Assembly: GCA_026874595.1 (NCBI GenBank)
Contig: CM049317.1
Coordinates: forward strand, 32,226,901 to 32,290,900
Source of the DNA: Sipunculus nudus
Taxonomy: Eukaryota; Annelida; Sipuncula; Golfingiida; Sipunculidae
Reading direction: 5' to 3'
Length of the DNA: 64,000 nucleotides
Shown: piece after piece, positions 34,140-45,304 of the stretch
Layout: each line of letters begins with the position of its first letter
Position numbering within the stretch: position 1 is the stretch's first letter
Notes under the pieces: generated by a model
Database searches by the model: none
The model's input: only the letters and a program-made list of their open reading frames with translations
Told to the model about the DNA's origin: nothing
Position numbers and translations under genes: made by a program

Positions 34140-35420
34140 TCGAAAACTTACAGAATGACGGTCATTCTGACATACTGAGAGATCTGAGATGACAAAATAT
34201 TAGAGGGACATATTGAGCTATAGTTTATGTAGCTAAGGTTTATAGTTTTGGAGATATGGGCAAAAAACGGAATGTTGCAGTGTTTCGAATGCAGGGCACC
34301 TGAAAATGAAATCTCAGTTTTGATATATAAGTGTAAGACATAAGATGTACTAGTTTCCAAAGGATTCCTGCAAAACTCTGGCCTGTAGAATGGTATATGT
34401 AAGACACAAGGTCCAGCAAACGGGCAAAATTGAGGGCAACTAAAAAACAGACAGACATACTGACAAACTGACACATCCGAGATGACAGATGACAGTCCTT
34501 CTAAGAATGTATAGAGAAACAAATCGGGCTATGAATTTGGAGCTAAGGTTTAAAGTTTTGAAGATATGGCCAAAAAAATATGTTGCAGTGTAAGCGGCTA
34601 TTTTCCGAAAATTAAAATCAATATTGAAATATTTTATTAATCATAGAGGTACCAACTCCCAAAGGATTCCTGGACAAAAGACACAAGGACCAGCAAACAG
34701 GCCAAATTGAAGACAACTGAAAAACAGACAGACATACTGACACACTGACACATCTGAAATGACAGATTACTAGACCATTCGTTGAGGAAAGTATACAGGA
34801 ACAAATTGAGCTATAGTTTCTTGGAGCTATTGTTTATAGTTTTGGATATATGGCAAAATAACCATATTTGGAACGGTTCTAAATGCAGCACCCCTAGCGG
34901 ATATTTTCCGAAATAACAAACACAGTCTTGAAATATTAGTATAAGGCATAAGATATACCAATTTCAAAAAGGAATCCTGCAAACTTTGGCCTTTAGAATG
35001 GTATATGTAAGACACAAGAACCAGCAAGCAGGCGAAATTGAGGAAAACTGACAAACAGACAGACATACTGACACACTGATACATGGGGTATTTGATTAGA
35101 CTATCGCACGGAGAAAGCCTAGAGGAACAAAACGAGCTATAGTTTGTGAATATATAACAATTATAAACGAAGTTATGACGAAAATAAATTTTTGAAGTTT
35201 TTTATGACATTGACCTTTGGTATTTACTGACTAAAAACAATATAATTCCATGACTTTTGTATTTTATTCAACCCTGTAAGTCTTAGATCGATTGCTACAA
35301 AGTTGTGGGCAGGAGATTGGGGACAAACAAACACACACACGCACAAACAGACATACTCAACTGACCAACTTGTTTGCAAAAATCGAAGATGTCGGAGATT
35401 TTTGGCAAGCAGTAATAACA
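34140..35420 (+). repeat. Tandem array of ~300-bp units, three clear copies plus a decayed fourth
   Basis: Units start near 34190, 34510 and 34790, and a partial one near 35110. Each reads 'agaggaacaaattgagctatag', 'gctaaggtttatagttttggagatatgg', 'aatgttgcagtgt', 'ataagatgtaccaa-ttcaaaggattcctg', 'ggtatatgtaagacacaagg-ccagcaaac', 'gacagacagacatactgacacactgacac'. The fourth keeps only the start and the 'acagacatact' end. Identity between units is moderate. The repeated 'gacagacagacatac' stretches resemble microsatellite-seeded satellites of molluscs. No coding sequence; minus-strand frames in each unit are by-products. Confidence 0.8.
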
Positions 35421-35587
35421 TATAATGCGATATTGATGTAACCTATCGAAGACATTTCTGTAGAGTGTGTATTTTAATGTACATTGTATATATCCACCTT
35501 AAGTCCGCTTGATGAACATGCCATACAGAGTTATAATTGGGCTGTATGATTGTGCACCAATTTCTCAGGACAAAATGTCAAATTTAG

Positions 35588-36233
35588 TGTTACGTGTAAC
35601 TAAACTTTCATCCGGGTTCCACACGCAACCAACTTAACTGAAAAAAGACTCGTTAAACGACAATAATATTTATTATAAACAAATCATTATTTACAATATA
35701 TACAAACATACAAAAAGTTTAGGTTTACACAAAGGTATGTCCAAGTAAGACACCCATATTTGTAGAAACGGAATACTTAGCTCGAAATGAAGTAGGTGTG
35801 TCTCCAAATCATAAAAGAAATCACAAAGTTCCAGTGCGAGTACGCATACGGCCCCTGGGGTTGCGTAGGAGCCGATCACGGTAGAAAAAATGTTCATCCT
35901 CAAACGAAGCAATGTCCAAAACCAGGCCTGGTGAGCACCATGACATTTGATAAATGGCAGTCCATACGGGATCGGGCTTGTTATTCTTTTATAGTCGTAA
36001 GCGACGTGACGTCGTACCGTTTACAAAGGAACTTATTCCAGTTAATGAGAATACTTCACTGAATAATTACAATACGGGTTCTCCTGTGTTTTCACTGTTT
36101 GCCTGTTGTCTTTTGTGGTATCACGCTTCACCACCCTCCGTTCGGTTGTACTCCTGTTTTCTTCAGGTATCCTCCAGACCGGTAACCTGTACGGGCCCTG
36201 CCGTCATCTACGTCACTACGGTGCCACATAACA
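35588..36233 (-). mobile_element. Solo LTR of an LTR retrotransposon (minus strand)
   Basis: Read on the minus strand, the 646-bp block starts TGTTATGTGG and ends ACACGTAACA, the TG...CA ends of an LTR. About 235 bases in is a TATA box (GACTATAAAAGAA), followed by a transcribed-looking stretch. Near the end is a polyadenylation signal (AATAAA, about 35670). This U3-R-U5 layout fits a Ty3-type LTR. Flanking bases (ttag left, taag right) would be a 4-bp target duplication with one change. No internal domain lies next to it, so it is a solo LTR left by recombination. Open frames on both strands within it have no product. Confidence 0.6.
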
Positions 36234-36239
36234 TAAGCA

Positions 36240-38435
36240 ATAAAATGATTGCATCAATAATCAAATGTTTATCATTTCTATGGAATTATACATATTTTTG
36301 TCGACAATGTGTCAAGCAATTTTTAATTCATGTACACAACAATTTATATATCTATATATATATATATATATTAAATTAATTTTGATTTTGTTATTGGACC
36401 ACTTCTGAAATGATTGTAAATCTAAAATTGAAAAGTAAATTTAGCCTGTTAATGTTACCACTCACAACACCATTACTGGAATTTAGAATATAGAAACTGG
36501 CTAAAGTAGTCAGTGTTTTATTGTGCAAATTATGTAAGGAAAATAATATTGTTTCATGACTGAAATGAATAAATTAAATGTGTACTAAAGACTGCATTTA
36601 ACAAGGAGAAACATTGGTTAAGATATGTTGACATAGGTTAAATATGCCCGTTGATGTCTGGAATTCGCTTGACCTTATTTTATGCTAAGTTTAATTTCTT
36701 CCATATGGTTTTTAATGTGGTTTTACCAACACCTTTTTTTATAATTTTCAGGAAACATATTAATGCAAGCTGTCTGCATGTAAAGTTTTAACTTCCCTTA
36801 ACTGATGGTTTAACTTTATGCCCGGCTAAGGGTCCATCTTCTGTGCTTCTGCAGTATTCAAGCCTGTCTTTACCGACTAACTAAAAATTTACGTCACAGC
36901 TATTTCTGGTGAGGTCTGCAGCAATTTAGTGGAAAGTCTAAATGTCTCGACGAGGGGCAGAATATTTGCGTCTAAAAGTTACAACGTGTGCCCTGCAAAG
37001 TGATAGATAAATAGCATTTTCAAAAATACAACAACATTGAGTAAATATAAAAACATTACAGGATCATTTTTATGAAAATAAATGGATTTTTTTAATGTAA
37101 TTGTCTTTGAGAAAAGTTTCCTCTGCTACAGGGAAAAATATTTTAAAACTTTTTAAAAACTAAAATAGTAACTTTCATAAAAAAATAGTTTATAGTTAAT
37201 ACAGCCGGTGAATATTTTTAAGAGGAAGGTTAACATCTAGTTCCACATACTATTAAATTATTTTTGTGATACGCCTATTCTGTCCATCCCTAGAGTTAAT
37301 CTTTCTGTCGAAGAGGGATTTATGCAGTTTACTTTTTCAATTTAAACTAGGACAAATTAGTTTGACTATCATGAGTAAATAACAGTAACAGTATATGAGT
37401 GCCCGTTTATAAAATACATGCTGCTCTATGGGTGAGGAACAGTATCTTAGAATTTCCATATGTTTCATGCAAGAAAAGGCCAGTAAGTAAACATACTGCT
37501 TTTTACATCAGTATGGCGGTGTGTAAACCAAATACGTTTAGGTTACTGTCCTCATATCTCCGGATTATATTATGTACGTATGCCAACATTCCCAAAAAAT
37601 GAGAGCGCTTGTCGCATGTTTAACATTTGGAGCTGGATGCACAATGCAATACCATGCTCTTATTTGTCTGATCACAATTCATCCCAGAGAACTGTTCTAT
37701 TTAAAAGCTCTTAAAACAAAATATTTCTGGGACGACTACAGGGTATAACCGCTGTGTGAGGAGGGTATGGATCAGAAGTCAGACTTCGTTTATGAAAATT
37801 GATTAATATATCTAAAGATGCTATAGTAAAATATAAAATCGGTTTACCCACGTATATCCTATATAATCTAATTGAATAGTGTAAATCCTGATTCACTATG
37901 GAATTTCATGTATTTACTGATAATCCTCTAAAATACGAGTTTTGTTTTAAACTTTAGGGTCAAATTGTTCATGTATTTCCCGATGTAAAACAGAAATAAA
38001 TCTATGTTAATATCAATGCAGCAAATTAGGATACTAATAACATTGTGTAAGTTTTAATTTTTAAAATTATATTCTTTATAATTTTGATAATGGTTTCATG
38101 TTAGTACTCCATTTGCATTTACAGAATTTGAAGCTGTCTGTCTGACACTGAAATTGTTTGACTAAACTTCTTGTTTATTAGATGCAGATTTCGCAGTAAC
38201 AACAAAATTGAAAAACAAATATTATATCATATTACTACACATCATCACATTATCAAATTAGAGGCCTTCACGTCTGAACTGGGTATTATTAATATACGCA
38301 AAAATAAGGATAATAAATACATAAATAGATTTAGTAGATAAACCAATAAGATATACACGAGAAAGCAATGAGCTTTATTTTATTTTATTTTTTTTTTGTT
38401 TTATCTGATAGACCACTTGTCTCCTTTCTAAAGCT
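36240..38435. other. Intergenic, no gene seen
   Basis: AT-rich DNA with a short (AT)n at about 36350-36372. No frame above 70 codons and no recognisable repeat. Confidence 0.5.
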
Positions 38436-38439
38436 ATTT

Positions 38440-38750
38440 AAACCAAGAGGTTCTTCTGGTAATTCGTGGTTCAATACGCAACCAGTGAATCATTAGACTT
38501 GTGAGTTTTATCAAATTCTTACTGCAACCCGTACAATATATCTTTATATAAAAGAGCCCTAAATTCCTCGAAATACATACACTTCCTATACATTTCATTT
38601 ATATGTAATCACCAATAAAAATAAGATTTAGTGCCTTAAATTTCAACCGTGCTTTGTTACCTTAGTATATTCCCTACGCATATTCCCTTGAACGGAATCC
38701 AAGGGGAGACGTTTTGGTTTTATAACACTGCCCTTCTATTTTTTTTAAAG
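38440..38750 (+). repeat. Diverged dispersed repeat A, copy 2
   Basis: Second copy of the family at 1750-2010, including 'ttcttactgcaaccc', 'tttcaaccgtgctttgttacctta' type sequence, and 'ggaatccaaggggagacgttttggtt'. Identity is patchy. Confidence 0.4.
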
Positions 38751-38759
38751 CCTGATTGT

Positions 38760-39780
38760 GTGTCTATCATAAAGGTATGAGAATAATTTTTTGAGAGAGT
38801 GAACTCCCAGCTACCGATGAAAAAAATACTGATACTTATATTATCTGTGTAATTCTGTACTATATATTGGTAAAATAGCTTGCAATAACATTAACAATAA
38901 ATAAACAAGAATCCCAGTTTTAAAATATAGATTTGACTAAAAGGCTACAAGTAATGTGCAAGGGATACAACTATTAACCGTTTAGACATTTCAGGCATGA
39001 ACTTTGTTTGACGAATAATGGAAATCACCCCTATCTATCATTGACTCCTAACGGTCTTTTGCATACCATGTGATTGTAATTTAAACGTGTGCACGGCCAA
39101 TAATTCAACCTTGTCTTCTTCCCTCACTGATTAGCATTTCTCCCACCATAATGTGTATATGATTTGCTTGCATAATTTTAATAGAGAATTTATAAATTCA
39201 ATAACATATACCTATAACAGTTGGAGGCATGGTCATACAGGAACAGTATTATTTTAATTCCCTTTTTATTACTAGTCGAAATCTTCATAAAATACTCAAT
39301 TAAAATCAAGGAAGTATGTGTGCTTCAGTAGATCGGAGATCTTTCTATTTTCACATCGTCCACACTCAACATTTGCTGGGGTGTTCAATCATATTTTCTA
39401 CAGTCAGACCCGATTTCTTGCATCATGAGATTGGTAATCGCTGGAAGGGGCGGATTCATTTCGAAATGGCTTTCTTGTGTCCCATCCTTCTATGTTGTTG
39501 GAAAAGTTGGGGACAGCGTCACAGTGGTTTCTGCTTGACGAGGGCCAAACTGTCTATGCCGTTTTCCTCGCCACACGGGGGCGCTGCGGTCATTCCTTCA
39601 CCACTGTTAAAGTCCAAGTCTCAGCACGGAGGTCGATTAGTGTCATATGCCCGTTTTCTATGTATCAAAACACGATGTTATGTCCAATTAACATTAATCT
39701 AGCAATTTAATCAATTAATTCGACTATTTGAAACTGACGCGCCGAATACACTCCGGAAACTGCCGAAAGCCCAGGGGAAA
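38760..39780. other. Intergenic; 128-codon frame of unknown nature
   Basis: Frames at 39316-39702 and 39477-39710 overlap in a moderately GC-rich stretch just upstream of the P2X7-tail gene remnant. Neither shows a motif I can name. The stretch may be promoter-proximal or part of a larger mobile unit. Confidence 0.35.
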
Positions 39781-39783
39781 TCC

Positions 39784-39800
39784 GTGACGTCACGTGTGGC
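39784..39800 (+). promoter_or_regulatory. CRE/E-box composite element upstream of the P2X7-tail gene
   Basis: gtgacgtcacgtgtggc contains a full CRE (TGACGTCA) overlapping an E-box (CACGTG). It lies 21 bases before the first ATG of the gene remnant. The same 17 bases occur in inverted orientation at 43898-43914, upstream of the convergent THAP gene. Confidence 0.6.
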
Positions 39801-39820
39801 AGTCGTCTCACACAAGCATC

Positions 39821-40109
39821 ATGGCGGTGATGCAAAGTAAACAATTCGATGAAACTTCCTATGCGTAAAGTGACAACCAAGCGTCCACCGACTATGGTTC
39901 AAAATTAGTTATTTCGGAAGTATGTCACAAAGTGATTGTAGTGATGTATAATTTGAAAATCCTTGTGATATTGTACCATTTCGATCTGAGCCATTGGCTC
40001 GACGAGACGAGATCGAAGGAGGGTGTACCAAGTCTGAGAGTGACAGCCGTGTCAACAAAGAATCCGATGAACCGTCTCGGGCGTCAATGGGAGCAGACAC
40101 ATATGACTG
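39821..40109 (+). pseudogene. P2X7 intracellular-domain-like gene remnant, first exon
   Basis: The ATG at 39821 starts MAVMQSKQFDETSYA, then a stop, then SDNQASTDYGSK in the same frame. A second frame carries SQSDCSDV and FENPCDIVPFRSEPLARRDE, then SESDSRVNKESDEPSRASMG and ends GADTYDW at a GTAATT donor. An acidic/Ser-rich leader followed by '-DW-' is the usual start of the many invertebrate proteins that carry the P2X7 receptor's cytosolic zinc domain without a channel. One stop and one frameshift make it a pseudogene, or the assembly has errors here. The matching final exon lies at 41557-41729. The middle exon with the CxC cluster was not found. Confidence 0.55.
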
Positions 40110-40119
40110 GTAATTATTT

Positions 40120-41550
40120 TATTTTACTCCTACAGTGAATACATCTTAAGTTTCTGTAATTGGGGCAGGTTGATTATTACACTGAGATAAATATCGCTCA
40201 ACAAACGCATGTAGCACTGAATGATTTCATGACAGTCATAGGTTTTCCTGGAAAGATGGGTCCCAGCTAGCCCGTTCCTGAGATTTATTAAAATGCCATT
40301 ACTTATCAGTCAGTGGTCATATCTTGTTGATTTAAGAACCACATTGAATAAGATCATGGAGCAAAAACCAATCTTGCAGTGTATTTATTATTTGAAAATC
40401 TTTATTTTGAAAAAAAAAAAACTGATATACCTAATATTAAAGTTGTCATTTGACAAGTGACTTGTGAATTCTCAACCTGTATGCTATTAAAATTGTAAAA
40501 TTATTTACACAAAACTAATAATGATAACATTATAAAATTTATAATTTTTTTTTTAAATTAAATTTTCACTTTTATTTTTGCACATATATATAATTATTAA
40601 TTATTTAAAAAAAATAATTTTGCAAATACTAGATATATACTAGAAATATTTACTGATCTTTTATGCATTCCAATAGCCTTGCAAGGGTTATTGTTTTCAG
40701 TCGATTCTCCGTGTGTGCAAGGGTGTCAATATAGGTAGGGGGGGGGCAGGGATATATATCCCCCAGGAAAGGAATGGTCAGTGTAATCACCCCCCCCCCT
40801 TTCCACACCACCACCACCACCACACACACTTTTCTGAGAATATATTATATTTTACAAATGAAATATATTAATTAATTGAATTGTATACTTTTGTTCAATT
40901 TACGATCTTATATATGCCTTTTTTCTAACTTTGATTATCCTCCCATGCCTGTCATCCCCCCTCCAACCTTGCGTGTCATATCAACACCCTGCAAGTCACC
41001 CTTCCCCCATCCTTGAAGCCACTGTGTGTGTGTGTGTGTGTGCAAGGTATCTTAATAATTGCATTACAGATGTTATTGCAGTTTTTCATATAGATCAGTT
41101 TAGTGAAAATCCAGGTGATTTCATTTTGGTGTAAATTCAACTCTGGGGTTAATGGTTTATGGAGTTTTATAACTTATTTGTTTACACCAAGACATATGTG
41201 ACAAGATTAACCTATATATTGCCATCTTTGGAGTGTAGTCATGATGTCACTCCACATGCCATTTCCCGCAAAGGTGTCAGTAAATCTTCATACAGCAAGG
41301 CAGGCCAAGTTTGTTGTTCATTATGTTTATAGCCAAGGGCAGCAGTATCCCAGTGTCCAGGGATGATTTTCAAAATAATCTGAGTGGAATAAAAGTTCCC
41401 AGGAATAACACAGGTTGATTTACATTTCAGAACACTACCTCTGAACATAATCTTCCACTCGGGACATGCATCCCCAATCAGACACTTTTTAATTTTTCTT
41501 TAATCATCCTTTGAGATATTGACATTACTTATGATACACAACATGTCTTT
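40120..41550. other. Region between exons of the P2X7-tail remnant
   Basis: It would be intronic. It holds AT-rich sequence, poly-G and poly-C runs (about 40740-40750 and 40790-40799), a CAC-rich tract and a (TG)n tract near 41025-41041. A minus-strand frame at 41239-41448 (KCKSTCVIPGNFYS, then GHWDTAALGYKHNE) has protein-like composition but I do not recognise it; it lies downstream of the THAP gene on that strand and might be a further part of it. Confidence 0.35.
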
Positions 41551-41556
41551 TTGTAG

Positions 41557-41729
41557 GAAATACAGATACGCCACATTCAGGCAGCAGGTTTGATGGGACT
41601 GGGGATTCCTTGGAAGACACATCAGGATACCACTATCAGCATGTGCAGTGAAAAGGATTGAGCAGGCATTCATGTCACATGATGGGACATAACTTTATGA
41701 AGGGTTCAGATGCCCTAGATGGAACTGAT
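41557..41729 (+). pseudogene. P2X7 intracellular-domain-like gene remnant, last exon
   Basis: After an acceptor-like 'tctttttgtag' the frame reads KYRYATFRQQV, a stop, then WDWGFLGRHIRIPLSACAVK and RIEQAFMSH, a second stop, and LYEGFRCP. This is the conserved end of the P2X7 cytosolic domain family ('YR..AYRQ...W.WG.LG...R..LP.CAV..IR..FP....Y.GF.YP'). The domain binds zinc in the P2X7 receptor and in stand-alone invertebrate proteins of unknown role. Two in-frame stops (one where an Arg is usual) disable it. It converges on the THAP gene remnant from the opposite strand. Confidence 0.65.
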
Positions 41730-41884
41730 GGGTGTTCATCCTTGAGCACATTGATGATATCATAGTTGATAAGATGTAACAATGAACTTCATTATTTCAG
41801 TGCAAAAGATCTTACACCACAATTATTAGAGCATATTAAATCAATTCTTGCAGTCAAATGCACACATATCCTGTATAATAACAG

Positions 41885-42105
41885 TAATCAAGTTTTTACA
41901 ATTACAAGATGCAGAAATGGAGCCTTCAAGTCCATGTTGTGTTTGAGCTCAAGTTTACCAGCAGGCATCTGGCGAATATAAGGTTGATTCCGCCACTTCT
42001 TGTGCAGGTTACAGTTGTTGCATATCTCGCTTACCTGGACTGCTGTTCCCTTAACAAGAATCACCTGATCGTGTGTACAAGATGTGCTGTTTGGACAAAT
42101 GCTAA
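41885..42105 (-). pseudogene. THAP-type gene remnant, zinc-finger exon
   Basis: On the minus strand, after an acceptor-like 'gttgtttag', the frame reads CPNSTSC, then VKGTAVQVSEICNNCN, LHKKWRNQPYIRQMPAGKLE and a Leu-rich end. The pattern C-x2-C, ...W..QP.I..MPAG.L... is one I associate with large, repetitive families of THAP-containing proteins in fish and bivalves. There it sits between the acidic linker and a DDE/RNase-H-like region. The continuation of that region was not found in this window, so the gene is truncated or its remaining exons are decayed. It follows the acidic exon (42590-42824) and THAP exon (43340-43785) in the right order. Confidence 0.5.
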
Positions 42106-42589
42106 ACAACTCCATCAGTTATGAGTGGAATACAATAAATTTTGGCACTTGATCTTGGTGTATTTCTTCATATAAGTTAATGTTTTTGGACCATAAAGGT
42201 CCTTAAATAGGGCCACGCAGTCAAAAATATCCTCAAATCCAAGCCCTGTTGCCATATTGGATGTCACATTGGCCTGAAACTTATCACCCCAAATAACCTG
42301 AAAGGGATCTATATTCAGAAAATTTTTAAAAGATTACTGAGATGAGGCATTAAGAGGTTCTTAAGGTACATGTATGTGCTAGGAAGCTGCGTTGGATTTG
42401 GATTTATAGGAATGATGGATGGACCAAGGACTGATGGACAGACATCAAGGCAATTATTCTTGAGCGGGGCCTGAATAAAGTTAGTCAGCATGAACAGATT
42501 GAATAAACTTATCTCATTTTCTTTACTTCATACATATATACTGATATAAGAAAAATCTATACTAAATATCAAATTTATAAAGATTAAAT

Positions 42590-42824
42590 ATTTAACAATA
42601 AGTTCATCGAAGGATGAATCGGTATCATAATCTTCATCATCAGAAGGGAAGTATTCATCATCTTTATAAACTGGTGGTGTTTCATCATCATCATCATTAT
42701 TATCTTCTGCTTCTTCTTCATCACTGAAGATGCTGCTATCTTCTGTATTTTGGCCGACCCGAGCTTCACCAATCAGTGAGCACTGGACACCAGCATTTTT
42801 TGTGGATACATTCACTGGGCAACC
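42590..42824 (-). CDS. THAP-type gene, acidic linker exon
   Basis: Minus strand. An acceptor-like 'tttcaaattcag' (ending about 42826) is followed by an open frame: CPVNVSTKNAGVQCSLIGEA, then a strongly acidic run (SDEEEAEDNNDDDDETPP, then FPSDDEDYDTDSSFDE). 'VGTQCS'-type phrases followed by Asp/Glu-rich linkers are common after the THAP domain in this kind of protein. The frame is unbroken, unlike its neighbours. The exon end is uncertain; a weak donor could lie near 42590, and the frame then runs on in AT-rich sequence. Confidence 0.5.
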
Positions 42825-42829
42825 TGAAT

Positions 42830-43335
42830 TTGAAACAATATGCTATTTTCATTGATTTCCAGGACAACTGTTAGAAAACTTTTTCATTTGTAAATTTAAA
42901 AATATATATATATACTAACATAACTTGTCATAAGATCTGTTCACACAATATTTATAGTATTTATGCTTTATTAAAATAAAATTGTGCATGTGAAATAATA
43001 TAGGGTAAATAAGGCAAAACGTCACAACTGTAAGCATTAAATGTTCAGAGTGAACACTGTAATTTGTTAACAAGCGATGGGGGTTATGGACACACCCCTT
43101 GACGCACCTCTAATTTGCTGGCTGACTGCCAGGCGATTTGGCAGGAGTGGTGGGTGTTCACAGGTTCCCTGGAACAAAAGGGCATAATCCCAGCTTTATA
43201 AAAATGCAGCAACTTTGCACTAGGCCTCGGAGTACATTAAGCACAACAACCGTGTTTACATGGGCGATAATAAGATATATTCAAATCACGTGACAATTTC
43301 TCAAAATTTAAAATAAATAAATAACTTCCCCTTTT
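42830..43335. other. Presumed intron of the THAP-type gene
   Basis: AT-rich on the left with a short (AT)n at about 42901-42915. A GC-richer stretch around 43080-43190 has no recognised coding content. Confidence 0.35.
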
Positions 43336-43339
43336 AGCA

Positions 43340-43785
43340 GTCAATTTACAGTTATGGAGCCCTTTTCTTGTGACCAAGCAGGCTTCACGCCTTTTCCCAG
43401 CGAGTACCTCGGGCGCTTGGCGGCGTTATATTGCCCCGGCCCTTGCTTGACCGAAGTTGAAGCAAGGCTGGATCCACTCTCAGTCGGCCTTGCAGCGGGT
43501 TCTTGTGGATATATACTCGGAATAGCCCCTTGTATCAGATCTAGTTTTTTTTTTTAAATATCCGGCTTACCATTGCTGATAGTTTTAAAATCGTCAGGAA
43601 TCCGGAATTGTGCCCCATACATCACACTGGAAAATTTTGCAAGGAGTTCCCGACCTACAATCGGCTCGTCTTTGTCTGACAGGTCCCACTTTTTTCCCTA
43701 AACGTAAGTCTTTCGGCCAATTGTGGACGTTCACACTATCCTTGTTGGTATTATTGCGTCCACTAAGAACATCTCGCTTCGTCAT
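43340..43785 (-). pseudogene. THAP domain exon, decayed
   Basis: Minus strand, ATG at 43785: MTKRDVLSGRNNTNKDS, then VNVHNWPKDLRLGKK, the phrase that follows the first Cys pair in THAP domains. It continues with VRQRRADCRSGTPCKIFQCD in the same frame. Another frame carries PDDFKTISNGKPDI, a stop at an 11-base A-run, then KKKLDLIQGAIPSIYP, which matches the AVPTIF-type motif that closes the THAP fold. A Ser/Pro/Lys-rich tail (to SQEKGSI) ends at a GTAAAT donor near 43340. THAP is a C2CH zinc-dependent DNA-binding domain of P-element-like transposases and domesticated regulators. The first Cys pair is missing and there is at least one frameshift and one stop, so this copy is probably dead; homopolymer sequencing error could account for part of it. 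Confidence 0.6.
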
Positions 43786-43897
43786 TTTGATACTGTGTAA
43801 GATATACAGTGTTTATCGAGGGGAAAAAAACACGGCAGTCAAGGATGCAGACCGGCAAGACGCGGCATGTTGACCCATGTGATGTTTACCCAGCCGT

Positions 43898-43914
43898 GCC
43901 ACACGTGACGTCAC
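43898..43914 (-). promoter_or_regulatory. CRE/E-box composite element upstream of the THAP-type gene
   Basis: The exact complement of the 17-bp element at 39784-39800 (CRE plus E-box). It lies in a GC-rich, CpG-containing stretch (about 43850-43960) some 115-130 bases upstream of the THAP ATG, as a promoter would. Confidence 0.6.
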
Positions 43915-44209
43915 TGATGCCACGCCCACCGCGTCTCACCGAGTGCACCTTTAAACTCAGCAGCGTGATTACCGTGATGTTTCACGGATAAAATGGTGCA
44001 TAAATTCGATCTCGTTCAGCTTGAAATGGTGTTGTAAGCACTGTATTAACTTATTAAAAGGGTACATTACGCTTTTTTAACTTATAAAAGTGCATGAAAC
44101 TTGGATTTAAGATAGAGAGTGCGCCCTTTTATCATATCACACTCTTTGCTTGATACGCTGACTTAACAGTCAACGGATGTTGTACTGATTCTGCTATTTC
44201 AACTGTCAT

Positions 44210-44600
44210 AAAGAGAATCCGTTCTTATATAATCGGGATATGTTTTCGCAGAGGTACCTAAGGGGACTGATTATGGCGACCGTCTGATTGAAAACATACC
44301 AAACTTTATCGGAAATATAAATATAGCATCGTGAAAACAATATTGAGTTCATGCAGGTCCCGGTGATGCTGAATAAAGATGTGATCATTCTATCTCATTG
44401 TAAATTATATTTATCAGTACAACAAAGGAGGTTATGCAGAAAGTACCACTTGGGACCCGTTTATCATCCATGTGCTGTCTCTCAAGCAATAGGGAAATAA
44501 TATGCCGTGGCTGACACAGTGGTTGTTCACTGGCGCGTACTAGCATAACAAAAGCATCATTGTACAAGGGAAGTGACACTTGCTGATATAAAAGAACAAC
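44210..44600 (-). pseudogene. GPCR-like gene remnant, copy 2
   Basis: It aligns with 2308-2640 over some 330 bases in the same orientation, including 'cgtctgattgaaaacataccaaact', 'tttatcagtacaacaaa', 'tgggacccgtttatcat' and 'tctctcaa-caa-agggaaa-aatatgccg'. On the minus strand one frame gives the loop and TM6-like part (DDKRVPSGTFCITSFVVLIN) and another gives RCYIYISDKVWYVFNQT and AIISPLRYLCENISRLY, a TM7-like P-x-x-Y segment. The TM5-like part is more decayed than in copy 1. Same caveats as copy 1. Confidence 0.4.
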
Positions 44601-44609
44601 CTAAAAGCT

Positions 44610-45252
44610 GCTGCTCCAAGATTAAATGAGTTGTCGATTATGCAATATCACCCGTCATATTAACAGCCTACGGTTTGGCGGCCTGTTACACAAATAGTCT
44701 ATCTATAGTAATACGTATGAAATGCGTGGTATATCTTTTTATTCTAACTATTGACATCAGTATTGCAAACCTTTTGATTTTCTATGAATTTATTTTTCTC
44801 GGCTATCATGGGCTGGACTTTAGGTGGGATTGATAAAAAAAGTCAGTCTGATTTTAGGAAACGTGCGTTCCACTTTCACATGACAATCACGAGAAGGAAA
44901 AGTCAAATGACGTCGATATTTGTGTTACTTTCCTTAATATCGCACTGCCGATGACAGTGTGGTATATTTAAAATGAATGAAAGGCGATAGAAATTAAGCT
45001 TTTTAAACTATGAGTGAGCAGAATAGTGGCAAGTAAAATTAGATAACTCCACTGCTTTGGAAAGGCTAAGTGGGATGGCAAGGTTCGCAGGCACTGGTAG
45101 GAGCTATGGATGAATGATACCTCACTGATCCTCATGTGAGTAACTGCTCAGTTGTTTGGCACACAAAATAACAAGATCATAATGACAATATAATAATGAT
45201 TATTGAGCATAATCTTAGAAAAGTTAAATATGAGTGGAGTTCCACTACGTAG

Positions 45253-45304
<52 letters not shown>

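Noticed and set aside
40931-41134. Middle exon of the P2X7-tail gene (CITDVIAVFHIDQF...)
   Set aside because: Only 'CITD' fits the expected 'CIT.HPGF..VCL' exon; the rest does not, so it is not supported.
43545-43575. A 30-bp intron (GTAAGC...CTAG) inside the THAP exon
   Set aside because: Far too short for an animal intron. The flanking codons are in one frame across it, interrupted only by a stop at an A-run, so a stop or homopolymer error is simpler.
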